Shown one piece after another: positions 25,531-35,400 of a stretch of 64,000 nucleotides of DNA. Position 1 is the first letter of the stretch, and every line of letters begins with the position of its first letter. Source of the stretch: JALUZX01 sp964561605 (GTDB lineage Bacteria > Planctomycetota > UBA1135 > JALUZX01); contig CAZLQD010000017.1 of assembly GCA_964561605.1 (NCBI GenBank), positions 1 through 64,000 on the forward strand, given 5' to 3'. The notes under the pieces are model-generated. The model had not been told where the DNA came from and made no database searches. It was given only the letters and a program-made list of their open reading frames with translations. A program made the position numbers and the translations under genes.

Positions 25531-28500
25531 ATGCCCGCTGGACTCATCCGGTTCACTCTCTCCAACCGCCTCTTTCTCGGGGTGATCCTCCTCTTGATCG
25601 CCGCCGGAGGATTCTGGTCCTACGAGAGACTTCCCGTGGACGCCTTTCCCGACGTCTCGCCCAACCTGGTCCAGATCTTCACGGTGACGGAGGGCCTGGC
25701 GCCCGAGGAGGTGGAGAAGTACGTCACCTTCCCCGTGGAGGCGGCCATGACGGGTCTGCCCGGGGTCGCGAAGATCCGAAGCGTCTCCAACTTCGGGTTG
25801 TCCGTGGTGAATCTCTACTTCGAGGACGGCATGGACATCTACTTCTGCCGGCAGGTCGTGAACGAAAGGCTCGAGGAGGCGAGGGAGGAGATCCCGCCGG
25901 GATTCGGGGATCCACGTATGGGCCCGATCTCCACGGGAATGGGGCTGATCCTTTTCTACTACTTGAAGGACGAGACGGGGAAATACAGCCTGGAGGAACT
26001 CAGGACCATCCAGGACTGGATCGTGAAGCTCCAGCTCCAGACCGTGCCGGGCATCACCGAGGTGCTTGGGATCGGGGGGTTCGAGAAACAGTTCCACGTG
26101 GAAGTCCGGCCGGAGGACCTCCTTCGTTACGGCCTCACCCTGAAGGACGTAATCGAGAGACTCCGGGCGAACAACCAGAACACGGGGGCCCAGTTCCTGG
26201 AGAGGAACAAGGAGGAGTTGATCGTCCGCTCCGTGGGCCTGGCGAGAGGGGTGGAAGACTTGCGGCGGATCGTCGTGAAGACCGTCCACGGGAGGCCGGT
26301 CCACCTGTCGGACCTTGCGGATGTGAAGGTGGGCGGGGCGGTCCGCAGGGGGTTGCAGACCCGGAACGGCCGCGAGGAGGTCGTGGCGGGAATGGTGATC
26401 AAGCTCTTCGGAGAGAATTCCTCCGCCGTCATCGAGCGGGTGGAGCGGAAGATCGCCTCCATCCAGAAGACCCTCCCCGAGGGGGTGAAGATCGTTCCCT
26501 ACTACCAGCAGAGGACCATCGTCCGGGCCGCCGTCGGAACCGTCCTCGGGTCCCTGGTCCAGGGGGTCCTCCTCGTGGCGTTCGTGCTCTTCGCCTTCAT
26601 GGGCGGATGGAGGCCCGGCGTCGTCGTGGCTCTTTCCATCCCCTTCTCCATCCTCTTCGCCTTTTTGGCCATGGGTTGGTTCGGGATATCGGCGAACCTG
26701 ATGTCCCTGGGGGGACTGGCCATCGCCATCGGGATGATGGTGGATGCGGCCATCGTGATGGTGGAGAACGTGGACAGGCATCTCCGGTCGGCCCCCGAGG
26801 GCGCCTCCAGGTTGGGTGTGATCCTCCGGGCCTGCGCCGAAGTCGCCCGGCCCGTGACCTTCGCCATCGCCATCATCGTCCTGGTGTTCCTTCCCTTGTT
26901 CACCCTCCAGGGGGTGGAAGGGAAGACCTTCCGCCCCCTGGCCTACACGGTGGCCCTGGGAATGCTGGGCTCCCTGGTCTTCGCCCTTTTCGGGGCGCCC
27001 TTTCTCAGCAGTCTCCTCCTGGGCAAGGGAAGGCGGGATGGCCGGAAACCCGCCCTGGAGCGCCTCTTCCTCTCCCTCTACCGCCCCCCGGCCGGTTGGT
27101 TCCTGGAAAGGCCCTGGGCCGCCGGAGGGATCGGCCTGGCCCTGCTCGGCCTGGGAGCCCTCCTCTTTCCGGGGATCGGCTCGGAGTTCACCCCCAAGTT
27201 GAGGGAGGGGACCATCGTCGTTCGGCTCACCATGGCCCCCTCCATCTCCCTGGAGGAGAGCAAGCGCACGGCCATGCTGGTGGAACGGCGTCTCCTGGCG
27301 ATTCCCGAGGTCCGGGAGGTGGTGACCCGGGTGGGGCGGGGGGAGGTGGGGGCCCATACGGACCCGGTGAACTCGGCGGAGATGTACGTCCTCCTGGAGC
27401 CCAAGGAGAAGTGGCGCCGGGCCGGGGACCAGGAATCGATCGAGAGGATCATACGCCAGGAGCTGGGTGATGTTCCGGGAGCGCTGGTGACCCTGACCCA
27501 GCCCATCGAAATGACCGTGGACGAGCTCCTGGAAGGAGTCCGGGCCGAACTGGCGGTGAAACTCTTCGGCGAGGACCTGGACGTCCTCAAGGAAAAGGCC
27601 GAAAGGATCGCCCGGGTCGTCCGCAAGGTTTCCGGGGCGGCGGACGTCCAGGTGGACCAGGTCTCGGGAACCCCCCAGCTCCTGATCCGCCCGAAACGGT
27701 CCGCCCTGGCCAGGCACGGCCTGAACATCTCGGATTTCCAGGACGTGGTCCGGGCCGCCGTGGGCGGTGTCACTGCCGGCCAAGTCTTCGAGGGGATCCG
27801 GAGGTTCGATATCCTGGTCCGTTACCCCGCCGAGGCCCGATCCACGATCGGGGCGGTGAAGGAGATCGTCGTCCCCGCACCGGACGGGGCCAGGCCCCCT
27901 CTCTCGGAATTGGCCTCCATCGAGGTGATCACAGGGCCGAGGCAGATCACCAGGGAGGACAACCAGCGCTTCATCACCATCCAGTGCAACGTCGTGGACC
28001 GGGACATCGGGTCCTTCGTGGAGGAAGCCAGGGAGAGGATCGAAGAGGAGGTGGACCTGCCTCCCGGGTATCACCTCACCTGGGGGGGGCAGTTCCGCCT
28101 CCAGCAGGAGGCCAACAGGCGCCTGGCCCTGGTGGTTCCCATCACCCTCCTCGCCGTCCTTCTCATGCTGTTCAGGAGTTTCGGTTCCCTGGGGAGCACC
28201 ACCTTGATCCTCCTGAACATCCCTCTCGCCCTGGTAGGCGGAGTGGCCGCCTTGTGGTTCACGGGCCAGAATTTCTCCGTCCCCGCCTCGGTGGGTTTCA
28301 TCGCCCTCTTGGGTATCGCCCTGGAGAACGGGATGGTCCTGGTCTCCTGCATGAACCAGCTTCTCCGAGAGGGGATGGAACGGCGCCGGGCGGCCCTCGA
28401 GGGAGCCTGCATGAGACTGAGACCCGTCCTCATGACGGCCGTGACCACGGCTTTCGGCCTGGTTCCTTTGCTCCTGGCCAGGGGCACGGGAAGCGAGCTC

Positions 28501-28620
28501 CAAAGGCCTCTGGCCACGGTGGTCGTAGGGGGTCTCGTGACTTCCACGGTGGTGACCCTCCTGGTGATCCCGGCCTTCTTCACCTTCTGGCCCGGCGCGG
28601 CCGGGGAGGGGGAAAAGTAG
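25531..28620 (+). CDS. HME-family RND heavy-metal efflux pump (CusA/CzcA-like)
   Basis: About 1029 residues, full length for the family, with twelve membrane helices and two large periplasmic loops. The TM4 proton-relay signature reads AIGMMVDAAIVMVEN with Asp405, the same number as in E. coli CusA. The AIG/DAA/VEN wording is closer to the Cu+/Ag+ class (HME4) than to DFG/DGA of Zn/Co/Ni pumps. Against this, the segment aligning with CusA Met573 reads EGTIVVRLTMAPSIS, with Arg at that position. So monovalent versus divalent metal is unresolved. I prefer the ATG at 25531 with GAGGT upstream over a GTG two codons earlier. It is third in the operon after the TolC and adaptor genes, and no regulator gene is adjacent. 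Confidence 0.9.
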   Translation: MPAGLIRFTLSNRLFLGVILLLIAAGGFWSYERLPVDAFPDVSPNLVQIFTVTEGLAPEEVEKYVTFPVEAAMTGLPGVAKIRSVSNFGLSVVNLYFEDGMDIYFCRQVVNERLEEAREEIPPGFGDPRMGPISTGMGLILFYYLKDETGKYSLEELRTIQDWIVKLQLQTVPGITEVLGIGGFEKQFHVEVRPEDLLRYGLTLKDVIERLRANNQNTGAQFLERNKEELIVRSVGLARGVEDLRRIVVKTVHGRPVHLSDLADVKVGGAVRRGLQTRNGREEVVAGMVIKLFGENSSAVIERVERKIASIQKTLPEGVKIVPYYQQRTIVRAAVGTVLGSLVQGVLLVAFVLFAFMGGWRPGVVVALSIPFSILFAFLAMGWFGISANLMSLGGLAIAIGMMVDAAIVMVENVDRHLRSAPEGASRLGVILRACAEVARPVTFAIAIIVLVFLPLFTLQGVEGKTFRPLAYTVALGMLGSLVFALFGAPFLSSLLLGKGRRDGRKPALERLFLSLYRPPAGWFLERPWAAGGIGLALLGLGALLFPGIGSEFTPKLREGTIVVRLTMAPSISLEESKRTAMLVERRLLAIPEVREVVTRVGRGEVGAHTDPVNSAEMYVLLEPKEKWRRAGDQESIERIIRQELGDVPGALVTLTQPIEMTVDELLEGVRAELAVKLFGEDLDVLKEKAERIARVVRKVSGAADVQVDQVSGTPQLLIRPKRSALARHGLNISDFQDVVRAAVGGVTAGQVFEGIRRFDILVRYPAEARSTIGAVKEIVVPAPDGARPPLSELASIEVITGPRQITREDNQRFITIQCNVVDRDIGSFVEEARERIEEEVDLPPGYHLTWGGQFRLQQEANRRLALVVPITLLAVLLMLFRSFGSLGSTTLILLNIPLALVGGVAALWFTGQNFSVPASVGFIALLGIALENGMVLVSCMNQLLREGMERRRAALEGACMRLRPVLMTAVTTAFGLVPLLLARGTGSELQRPLATVVVGGLVTSTVVTLLVIPAFFTFWPGAAGEGEK

Positions 28621-28639
28621 GAGGGGTCCCCGGGGTCGG

Positions 28640-28657
28640 CGGCGGGATACCCCGCCG
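28640..28657 (+). terminator. Possible terminator hairpin after the efflux operon
   Basis: Stem CGGCGGG/CCCGCCG around a short loop lies 20 bases after the pump's stop codon. It has no direct T-run; a pyrimidine-rich tract starts about 20 bases later. It may stop transcription or only stabilise the 3' end. Confidence 0.3.
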
Positions 28658-28728
28658 GGCCGGCTGGAGGATGTCTCCTTTTCTCCCCTTTCTGTTCGAA
28701 AAGTTTCTCTCTTTCCCCTTTTCCCGGC

Positions 28729-28734
28729 TAAAAT
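28729..28734 (+). promoter_or_regulatory. -10-like hexamer placed for leaderless transcription
   Basis: TAAAAT ends six bases before the ATG at 28741, so a start site near 28741 would place the first base of the transcript at the start codon. There is no Shine-Dalgarno sequence; CCCCCC precedes the ATG. No good -35 box is visible at 17 bp. Confidence 0.35.
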
Positions 28735-28740
28735 CCCCCC

Positions 28741-29244
28741 ATGCTCCTTCGCGGCGGATCCTTCTCGCGGACTTTCATGCTGGCCCTGGGTCTCGTCCTG
28801 GCCATGCGCATCTCCACGCCCCCGCCGGAAGCCTTTTCCCAGGAGCCCTCTTCCGCTGCAGGGACCCGTTCCCCCTACCTGGGCAAGGTCCTGAAGGGCT
28901 TCTTCGAAGGAGGGGCCGATTTCATCCTCCGTTCCACGGGGTTCCTGGACCGGAAGGTCAGGGAGAACGTGGAAGGGGTCCAGGCTGGATTGGCCCGGGC
29001 CGCCGGGAAGGTGGGGAAGGCCTTCTCCCGTTTCGCCTCCTCGGTGAGCCAGGTCTTCTACAAGTCCTCTCCTCTCTACGGGCTGAAGGAGATGGGGGAC
29101 AGGGCCTGCGACACCATCCTGAACCTGATGCGCAAGAGTCTCACCTGGGCATCCTGGGGCAGGTCCTTCAATGTGAGTCCCCCTTCTCCCCGGCCGGGCG
29201 GAGCCGTCCCCCTTCCAGGAGGAATTCCCGGGCCCTCCCGCTAG
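28741..29244 (+). CDS. Small exported hypothetical protein
   Basis: 167 residues with a signal peptide (FMLALGLVLAMRISTPPPEAFSQ). The mature part is mainly helical and basic (LGKVLKGFFEGGADFILRS, NVEGVQAGLARAAGKVGKAFSRFASSVSQVF). The last 30 residues are Pro/Gly-rich and overlap the 3' end of the convergent ABC ATPase gene by 77 bases, so the true C-terminus may be shorter in function. Not recognised. The amphipathic helices could be membrane-active or mediate binding. It stands alone on the plus strand between two operons. Confidence 0.6.
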   Translation: MLLRGGSFSRTFMLALGLVLAMRISTPPPEAFSQEPSSAAGTRSPYLGKVLKGFFEGGADFILRSTGFLDRKVRENVEGVQAGLARAAGKVGKAFSRFASSVSQVFYKSSPLYGLKEMGDRACDTILNLMRKSLTWASWGRSFNVSPPSPRPGGAVPLPGGIPGPSR

Positions 29245-29848
29245 AGACGGCCGGGTCGTGTGTGACGAGGAGGACCGTTCCTCCCGCTCGGGCGTAATCC
29301 TCCAGTGCCGCCAGGATCGCCCTGGAACTCCCTGCGTCCAGGTTTCCCGTGGGTTCGTCGGCCAGGAGGAGGGGGGGGGAAGGGAGGAGGGCCCTGGCGA
29401 GGGCGGTCCTCTGCCGTTCCCCCGTGCTCAGCTCCCCCGGTCTGTGGTCCGCCCTGCCGGCCAGGCCGAAGCGATCCAGCAGGGCCCTGGCCTTCTCCTT
29501 CGCCCCGGGGATTTCCCTCGCCAGCGTGGGGGCCAGGACGTTCTCTTCCACCGTCAGATAGGGGACCAGGTGGAATTGCTGGAAGACGAAACCCACCGTT
29601 TCGGCCCGGAGGGAGGCCCGTTTCTCGGAAGGAAGAGAGTAGGGATCGGTTTCGTTCCAGAGGATCCTCCCTCCGTCGGGCGCCAGGAGCCCGCCGGCCA
29701 GGAGCAAGAGGGTGGTCTTGCCGCTTCCGCTCGGCCCCCGGACCACGAGGAAATCTCCTGGATCCGCCCTGAGCTCGGCCTCGACCAGGGCCTGCACCGG
29801 GCCGGAAGGTCCCCGCCAGGTCTTGGACGCCTTCTCGATCTTCAACAT
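29168..29848 (-). CDS. ABC transporter ATP-binding protein (MacB/LolD type)
   Basis: 226 residues from the ATG at 29848; the frame upstream is inside the permease gene. Walker A is GPSGSGKTT (38-46), the Q-loop is FVFQQFHLVPYLTVEEN, the signature reads LSTGERQR (140-147) instead of LSGGQ, Walker B is LLLADEPTGNLD (160-171) and the H-loop is VTHDP. This is the compact ATPase of MacB/LolCDE-type systems, which move or extract substrates on the periplasmic side by mechanotransmission. It starts four bases after the stop of the FtsX-like permease and is last in a four-gene operon. Confidence 0.93.
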   Translation of the reverse strand: MLKIEKASKTWRGPSGPVQALVEAELRADPGDFLVVRGPSGSGKTTLLLLAGGLLAPDGGRILWNETDPYSLPSEKRASLRAETVGFVFQQFHLVPYLTVEENVLAPTLAREIPGAKEKARALLDRFGLAGRADHRPGELSTGERQRTALARALLPSPPLLLADEPTGNLDAGSSRAILAALEDYARAGGTVLLVTHDPAVSSGRAREFLLEGGRLRPAGEKGDSH

Positions 29849-29852
29849 GGGG

Positions 29853-31202
29853 TCAATCCTCCCTGAGGACCAGGGCCGGGTCGGTCCGGGCAGCCGAGGC
29901 CGCCGGGGCCAGGCCCGCCAGGGCCGAAAGCAAGGGAGCACCCAGGAGGATCCCCAGGAGGAGCCCCCACTGGAAGAAACCCGGGCCCGACCCGGGCTCC
30001 GGCGGAGCCTGGGAGAAAGCCAGGGCCAGGGCCGTTCCGGCGGCGTAACCTGTGACGGCCCCGAGGATCCCTACGAACAGGGCCCTTGCCAGGAACAAGA
30101 AGCCCACCCGCCGGGAAGAGACACCCATGGCCCTGAGGATCCCGATCTCACTCCGCCTCCGCCGCACGTTGTCGAAGGCGAGGAGGGCCGTCCAGAGGGT
30201 CGCCGCAAGGAGGACCAGGGGCACCAGGATGGAGGCGAACCGGTCCAGGTCGGCCCGGAGGCGGGCTCTTGCGGCCCGCTCCTGGGCCAGGGCCTTGCCG
30301 GCCTCTCTCTTGGCCTGCTCCACCATGCGGGCCCCTTCGGCGGCGGCCCGGTTCCTGGCTTCGGCCCTGGCCAGGGCCTTGCTCCGGAACTCCTTGACCT
30401 GTGTGCCCGGGAGGACCTTGGCCACGTCCCGCCGGACTTTGCCTACTTGCGCCCAGGCGCAACTGCACTCCAAGGCCAGGATGGCGTTGATCTTGCCGGG
30501 GAGTCCAAGGAGATCCTGGGCCTCCTTCAGGGGAAGCCAGAGGGTGATGTCGTCCTTGGATCCCCTTTCCTCGAGACACTTGTGGATCGTGTAGGTCCTT
30601 CCCATGAAGGTCAGTCTGTCGCCGGGCTTCAGGTGGAGGCCCGACCAGATCTGGTGCCCCAGTATCACCTTTCCCGCCGGGACCCGGTCCACGATGGGGG
30701 TCTTCCGGCTCTTCCGCCACGCCTGGGGGACCTCTCCGCGGGTCCCCACGAGGAAGACCGTCCTTCCCCCCTGCTCGGGCCAGGAGACCCGGCGCTCCAG
30801 GATGGGCATCAAGTGGCGGATGGTCATGATCCTGGCCCGTGAGAGCTTGTCCACGTAGGACTCGGGCATGAGCTTGGCGGCGTATCCCTTGGAGTAGTAG
30901 TCCGTCAGGTCCTGGCCCTCGGGGAGGATCAGGATGTTGAAGCCCATCCGCTTCATGATCTTGCGCATCTCGTCGTTCAGGCGGGCCACCCTGGCGCGGA
31001 TCTTGTCCCTCAAGGCCAGGACCCTGGCGTGGGTTTCCGCCTCTTTTTGGGCCAGGAGGGCCTCCGTGGCGGCGTCGAACCTGCCCATGAGAGTGACGGC
31101 TCCGGCCAGGACCCCGGCGGCGGCGGCAACGGCCAGGACGGACAGGAGGAAGTGGAGTTTCCGGAAGAGGATCTCGCCGAGGACGAGCTTCCAGGGGCTC
31201 AT
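29853..31202 (-). CDS. FtsX/MacB-like ABC permease
   Basis: 449 residues from the ATG at 31202. One membrane helix lies near the N-terminus (FLLSVLAVAAAAGVLAGAV). A large periplasmic domain with a long charged coiled segment follows (ARAEARNRAAAEGARMVEQ). Three more helices come near the C-terminus (LVPLVLLAATLWTALLAF, ARALFVGILGAVTGYAAG, LLLGILLGAPLLSALAGLA). Motifs RSEIGILRAMGVSSRRVG and TDPALVLRED are hallmarks of FtsX-like permeases. It starts one base after the stop of the upstream CxxC protein and ends four bases before the ATPase. It would form a homodimer with the adjacent ATPase; the substrate is unknown. Confidence 0.9.
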   Translation of the reverse strand: MSPWKLVLGEILFRKLHFLLSVLAVAAAAGVLAGAVTLMGRFDAATEALLAQKEAETHARVLALRDKIRARVARLNDEMRKIMKRMGFNILILPEGQDLTDYYSKGYAAKLMPESYVDKLSRARIMTIRHLMPILERRVSWPEQGGRTVFLVGTRGEVPQAWRKSRKTPIVDRVPAGKVILGHQIWSGLHLKPGDRLTFMGRTYTIHKCLEERGSKDDITLWLPLKEAQDLLGLPGKINAILALECSCAWAQVGKVRRDVAKVLPGTQVKEFRSKALARAEARNRAAAEGARMVEQAKREAGKALAQERAARARLRADLDRFASILVPLVLLAATLWTALLAFDNVRRRRSEIGILRAMGVSSRRVGFLFLARALFVGILGAVTGYAAGTALALAFSQAPPEPGSGPGFFQWGLLLGILLGAPLLSALAGLAPAASAARTDPALVLRED

Positions 31203-31203
31203 C

Positions 31204-32415
31204 TCAGCTTCCTCCTTCCTTGCTCCTGAGGAAGAACACCGCCAGTCCCCCCAGGGCGGCGGCCAGGACGGCCAGGGTGATCCATACGATTCTGCGGAAA
31301 CCATCGGGCAGGGAGGAAGGACCGGGGCGGCCGGAGGCCTTCCCGCCGGATTTCCCGCCGGCCGGGGTGCCGCCGCCTGTTCCTGCGGAAACCTCCCGGG
31401 GGGTCGGGCCCTTCCCGGGGGCCGGGGGGGCGGATCTCTCTTCCTCCACGCCCTTTTCTTCCGGCGGGGGGGCGCCCGGCGAAGGGAGGCCCGTCAGGGG
31501 GGGGAGGTCGATTTCCGTCAGGAGGGGCTGGACGTCGGCTTTCTCCCACTGGGCGTCGAAGAGCATGTCAAGGCCCGGGGCCATGCCCTTCACTTCGCAG
31601 GCGCAGGGGCCCGCGAGGAAACGGCAGGCCTTCAGGACGGCCTCGGGGGAGGGGTCCGGCCCGGTGAGGACCTCCAGGATCCTTCCCTTTCCGAAGAGGG
31701 GGAAGATCAGGGGGGCGCCGGCGGCCTTCCGGGGAAGGCCGTCCTTCACGTGGAGGAGGAGGGAGAGGAAGATCCGTTCCCGGGGGTCGTCCCTCTGGAT
31801 CCGGTAGAGAGGAAACGTGACCTTGACCTCCCGGGGCTCTTCCCCGGGAAGGGCGGCCCGGGCGGTTTCCTCCCGGAGGCGTTCCGGGATCCGGGCCAGT
31901 TCCTTTTCGAGGAATGATGCGGCCTTTTCGTCCAGGTCCTTCCTTCCCGACTCCACCAGGATCCAGGGGACGCTCTCTCCGTCCAGGAGCAGTTCGGCCA
32001 GCTCGCGGCGGGCCGGGGAGTCCACCAGGGCCCGGGCGTTCCCGGGCGTGAGGGGGCCGGACCAGGCCACCCGGTCCGCCGGGGCGGGGTAGGTCAGGAC
32101 CATCCAGGGGGCCTGGGAGGATGGGGCGGCATCGCCGGTGGACGGGGGAGGACCCTCCACCACACGGAGGAGGAAGTTGGCCTTTCCTCCTTTCTTGAAG
32201 GACGCTTTCTCCAGGAAGGCCAGGGCCTCCTTCGCGGAGGGATCCAAGGCCGCCCCCTTGTAGACGGTGAGGCGGTAGGCGTCGGCCTCCCAGCTCGAGA
32301 GGGCGTACCGGAAGACGGGCTCGTCGCAGGCGGAGCAGCTCTCCTGGGCCACGGCCAGGGCGGCCAGGAGGATTACCATTCCGGGAAGGAGCCCCCGGGG
32401 GGAGAGGACGGTCAT
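31204..32415 (-). CDS. Exported CSAC-motif protein with C-terminal membrane anchor
   Basis: 403 residues. The ATG at 32415 overlaps the stop of the PQQ gene (ATGA), and a signal peptide follows (LLPGMVILLAALAVAQ). Right after cleavage comes ESCSACDEPVFRYALSSW, a CxxC opening that recurs in planctomycete proteins, then a second Cys pair, GPCAC. The middle is a mixed alpha/beta fold. A Pro/Gly-rich linker (about 320-365) leads to a C-terminal membrane helix (VWITLAVLAAALGGLAVFFL). It looks like a periplasmic domain tethered to the inner membrane beside the ABC permease. Metal or thiol chemistry is suggested by the cysteines, but I do not recognise an enzyme. Confidence 0.7.
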   Translation of the reverse strand: MTVLSPRGLLPGMVILLAALAVAQESCSACDEPVFRYALSSWEADAYRLTVYKGAALDPSAKEALAFLEKASFKKGGKANFLLRVVEGPPPSTGDAAPSSQAPWMVLTYPAPADRVAWSGPLTPGNARALVDSPARRELAELLLDGESVPWILVESGRKDLDEKAASFLEKELARIPERLREETARAALPGEEPREVKVTFPLYRIQRDDPRERIFLSLLLHVKDGLPRKAAGAPLIFPLFGKGRILEVLTGPDPSPEAVLKACRFLAGPCACEVKGMAPGLDMLFDAQWEKADVQPLLTEIDLPPLTGLPSPGAPPPEEKGVEEERSAPPAPGKGPTPREVSAGTGGGTPAGGKSGGKASGRPGPSSLPDGFRRIVWITLAVLAAALGGLAVFFLRSKEGGS

Positions 32416-35400
32416 TCTTTCACCTCCGAAGGGGGGAAGACTTTGAGTTCGCGGGGAACGAAGGTCATGGAGGTCTGGAGAGGGAAGCCGCAGGTGCACC
32501 CCGAGCTGGCCTCGGGCATGAGTACCAGCCCGCCGGCGGGAATGATGTTGATCCAGCATCCCGGCCGGTTCACGCGGTCGAGGGGGGATGGACCTCCGCC
32601 GGGGCGGATGTCCCAGTACCAGGGATTTCCACCACGCCAGAAAAGGGTGAACGCGCTGGCCGAAACGCCTCCGCAACCGTGGCCGTGCCGGGAGAACTTC
32701 CAGTCCTTGCGGCGCTTCCCGTCCTCCAGTCTATATGCGAAGGGCCAAGTGTAGGCCCAGTCCCCCACGATGGTGGGATGGCGGTTCTGCTCGCCGTGCT
32801 CACCGCCGGGGCGGAAGCCCGTGTTTTCCATCTGGGTCCAGAGGAGCTTTCCCGTGGCGGGATCGTAGGCCCGGAAGAAGTACCAGAGCCTTCCCCGGAT
32901 GTACTTGTTTCCCGACAGGAGGAGCCTGTGGCGGGCGTATTCCAGGTAGGCCAGGATCTGGAACTCCCTCATGTCCAGGGGAATCCGCCAGGCCTTCCGG
33001 CCCGTTTCCAGGTCCAGGGCCGTGAAGAAGGTCTTGGACTTCCGGAAGAGGCTCATCGGCACCCGGCCCGTCTTGTGGGAGAGGACCTCGCGGGCGGTGC
33101 TCTCGAGAAAATAGACCCTGCCTTCCCCGGAGGTGAGGGTGGTGTTGAGGATGGCTCCCCGGCGGTATTTCCACTTGAAGTTCCCCCGCCGGTCCATGCA
33201 AAAGAGGAGATCGCTGGTGACCAGGGCCATTTTGTCCCCCCAGAGGGGAATCTCCCCCTGGTAGCTCATCTCTTTGTAGATGGCTCCCTCTTTGCATGTG
33301 GAGGCGAGTATCTTTCCTTCCGGGAGGGAGACGTAGCTCCACTCGTGGCGGGGGCCCGCCGAGGAGGGGATCTTCAACGGCCGCGCTTCCTTTCCCGTGG
33401 CGACTTCGTACCTGTGGAGGAGAGGGCCCGCGGCGACGTAGAAGTATTTCTCGTCCACAGCGAGATTGGAGCAGTCCAGGAAGACTCCGAGCCTCCTGGA
33501 GCGGGGAACCTCCACCTGCCAGAGGGGGGCGCCGTTGTATGGGTCCACGCAGAAATAGATCCGGTCACCCGGAATGAAGAGCCTGCCCGCCTTGAAGAGG
33601 GGCGGCGGGTTGCGGTGGTGCCTGTCGGCCATTCTCCTGGGCCCGGGTCTGCCGAACCATTGGAGGTCCAGGGGGCCCGCCACGCGGCGGTCCATGGTGC
33701 ATGCCGTGTTGCCCGGATCGCAGAGCCCTTCGGTCCACTCTCCCTCCCCCGGGAGAGGCCCGCGGCGGAGGACGAGGCATTCCTCTCCGGAAGGGGTTTC
33801 CACTTGTGTGATCTCAGGGAAGGCCCCTCCTCCCAGGGCCTTCTCCTTCCATGCTTCCAGGGCGGACTCGCGTGATCCGCTTGCTCTCCCGGGAAGGACC
33901 AGGCCCAGGACGCCTCCCCACGGGCGGAGGGAGCGGAGGACCTGGGCGGGCGGCTCGGGAAGGGAACCTCCTGCGAAGGGGCTCCCCGAAAGGATCAAGT
34001 CGGCGAAATAGGGGGGGATCCGGGTCTTTTCCAGGTTTCCCCGGAGGACGACGATCCTGTTTCCGTAGAGGCCCTTCTCCGCCAGGAACCGCCTGGCCCG
34101 GGCGACTTTGCCGGGATCCTCCTCCAGGACCAGGACGTGGAGTTCCGTTCCCCCTGCGACTTCCCGGGCCAGGGATGCCCCGGTGTCGGCGAGTCCCAGG
34201 ACCAGGCAGAAACCTTTCTTCCGGGGCACCAGGGGAAGAACGACCTTTCCGATCCGGTCCAGGCCGGGCAAAGGCCGGGGAGACCCGCCGGAGACTTCCT
34301 CATTTTCCTGCACTTCCTGGAGAGAATCGCCACCTTGCGGGGGTGAGGCCTTCCCCGCTGCTCGGGGAGCCGGCCGGAGGGCTGTCGGGGAGGTCTTCTT
34401 TCCGAAGCAGTAGACCTTCCCCTTGGAGGTGCTCACCAGGAGGCGCCCTTCGGCGGCCGCCAGGGCGTAGGCCTTTCCCTCGACGGTGGCGGACCAGACC
34501 TTCCTGCCGGACGAGGCCTTCCAGGCCGAGACCCGGTCCGGACCGCCGGTGAAGAGGAGATTTCCGGCCACCAGGAAACCATAGGGTTCCTTGCAGGGCT
34601 TCCGCCAGAGGAAACACTTCTCCATGGCCTTTCCCAGGCGGGAGATCTCCTTCTCCAGGGCGAGGATCTTCTTCCTCCAGGTTCTGGCCTGGGGCGACTT
34701 CTTTCCTTTCTTCTTGAGGAGGGCCGCCAGCTTCGCCCGCTCGGCCGAGAGGGAGGCCCGTTTCTTGAGAAGGGGTACGTATCGGTTCCGGTCCAGGGCG
34801 AGGAGGGTCGTCCTTCCATGGATGTAGTAGATCCCTTGGTGGGAGACCAGGTGGAGCCCCTGGAAGGAGACGAGCTTCTGCCGCGTCTTGGCGTCGGTGA
34901 GGGTGAGGGTTCCCTGTGTGTCCCCCGGGCCGGCGGCCACCACGTCGTCCTCCACGACGGCGTAGCCTCCACCGGCGCTGGGGATCTTGGCCAGTTTCTT
35001 TCCACTCCTCTTGTCGAAGGCCACAGGCGCGGTCCTGCCCGTGGGTACGAAGATCCGGTCCCGGGAGGCCAGGATGTACCCCTGGGCGGAAATGTCGGTC
35101 CGGACCTTCCAGAGGGGCTTGCCCGTGGAGGCTTCCAGGGCGCAGAGGTAGACCCCGGCCAGGTGGGGGAAGAGGCCCGAGCAGAAGAAGAGCTTCCCCT
35201 GGTCCTCCACGATCCCCGTCCGGATGGGCCAGAGGGAGATCAGCCTCCGGTTGCCCAGGACCCACTGGTCCCTGGGGGCGGGGAAGACCTTCCAGAGGAG
35301 TTTTCCCGTGGCTCCGTCCAGGCAGTAGACCCGGCCGTCGTCGGAACCGAAGTAGACCCGTCCTTCGGCCAGGGTGGGAGAGAGGCGGATCGGGGCGCCC

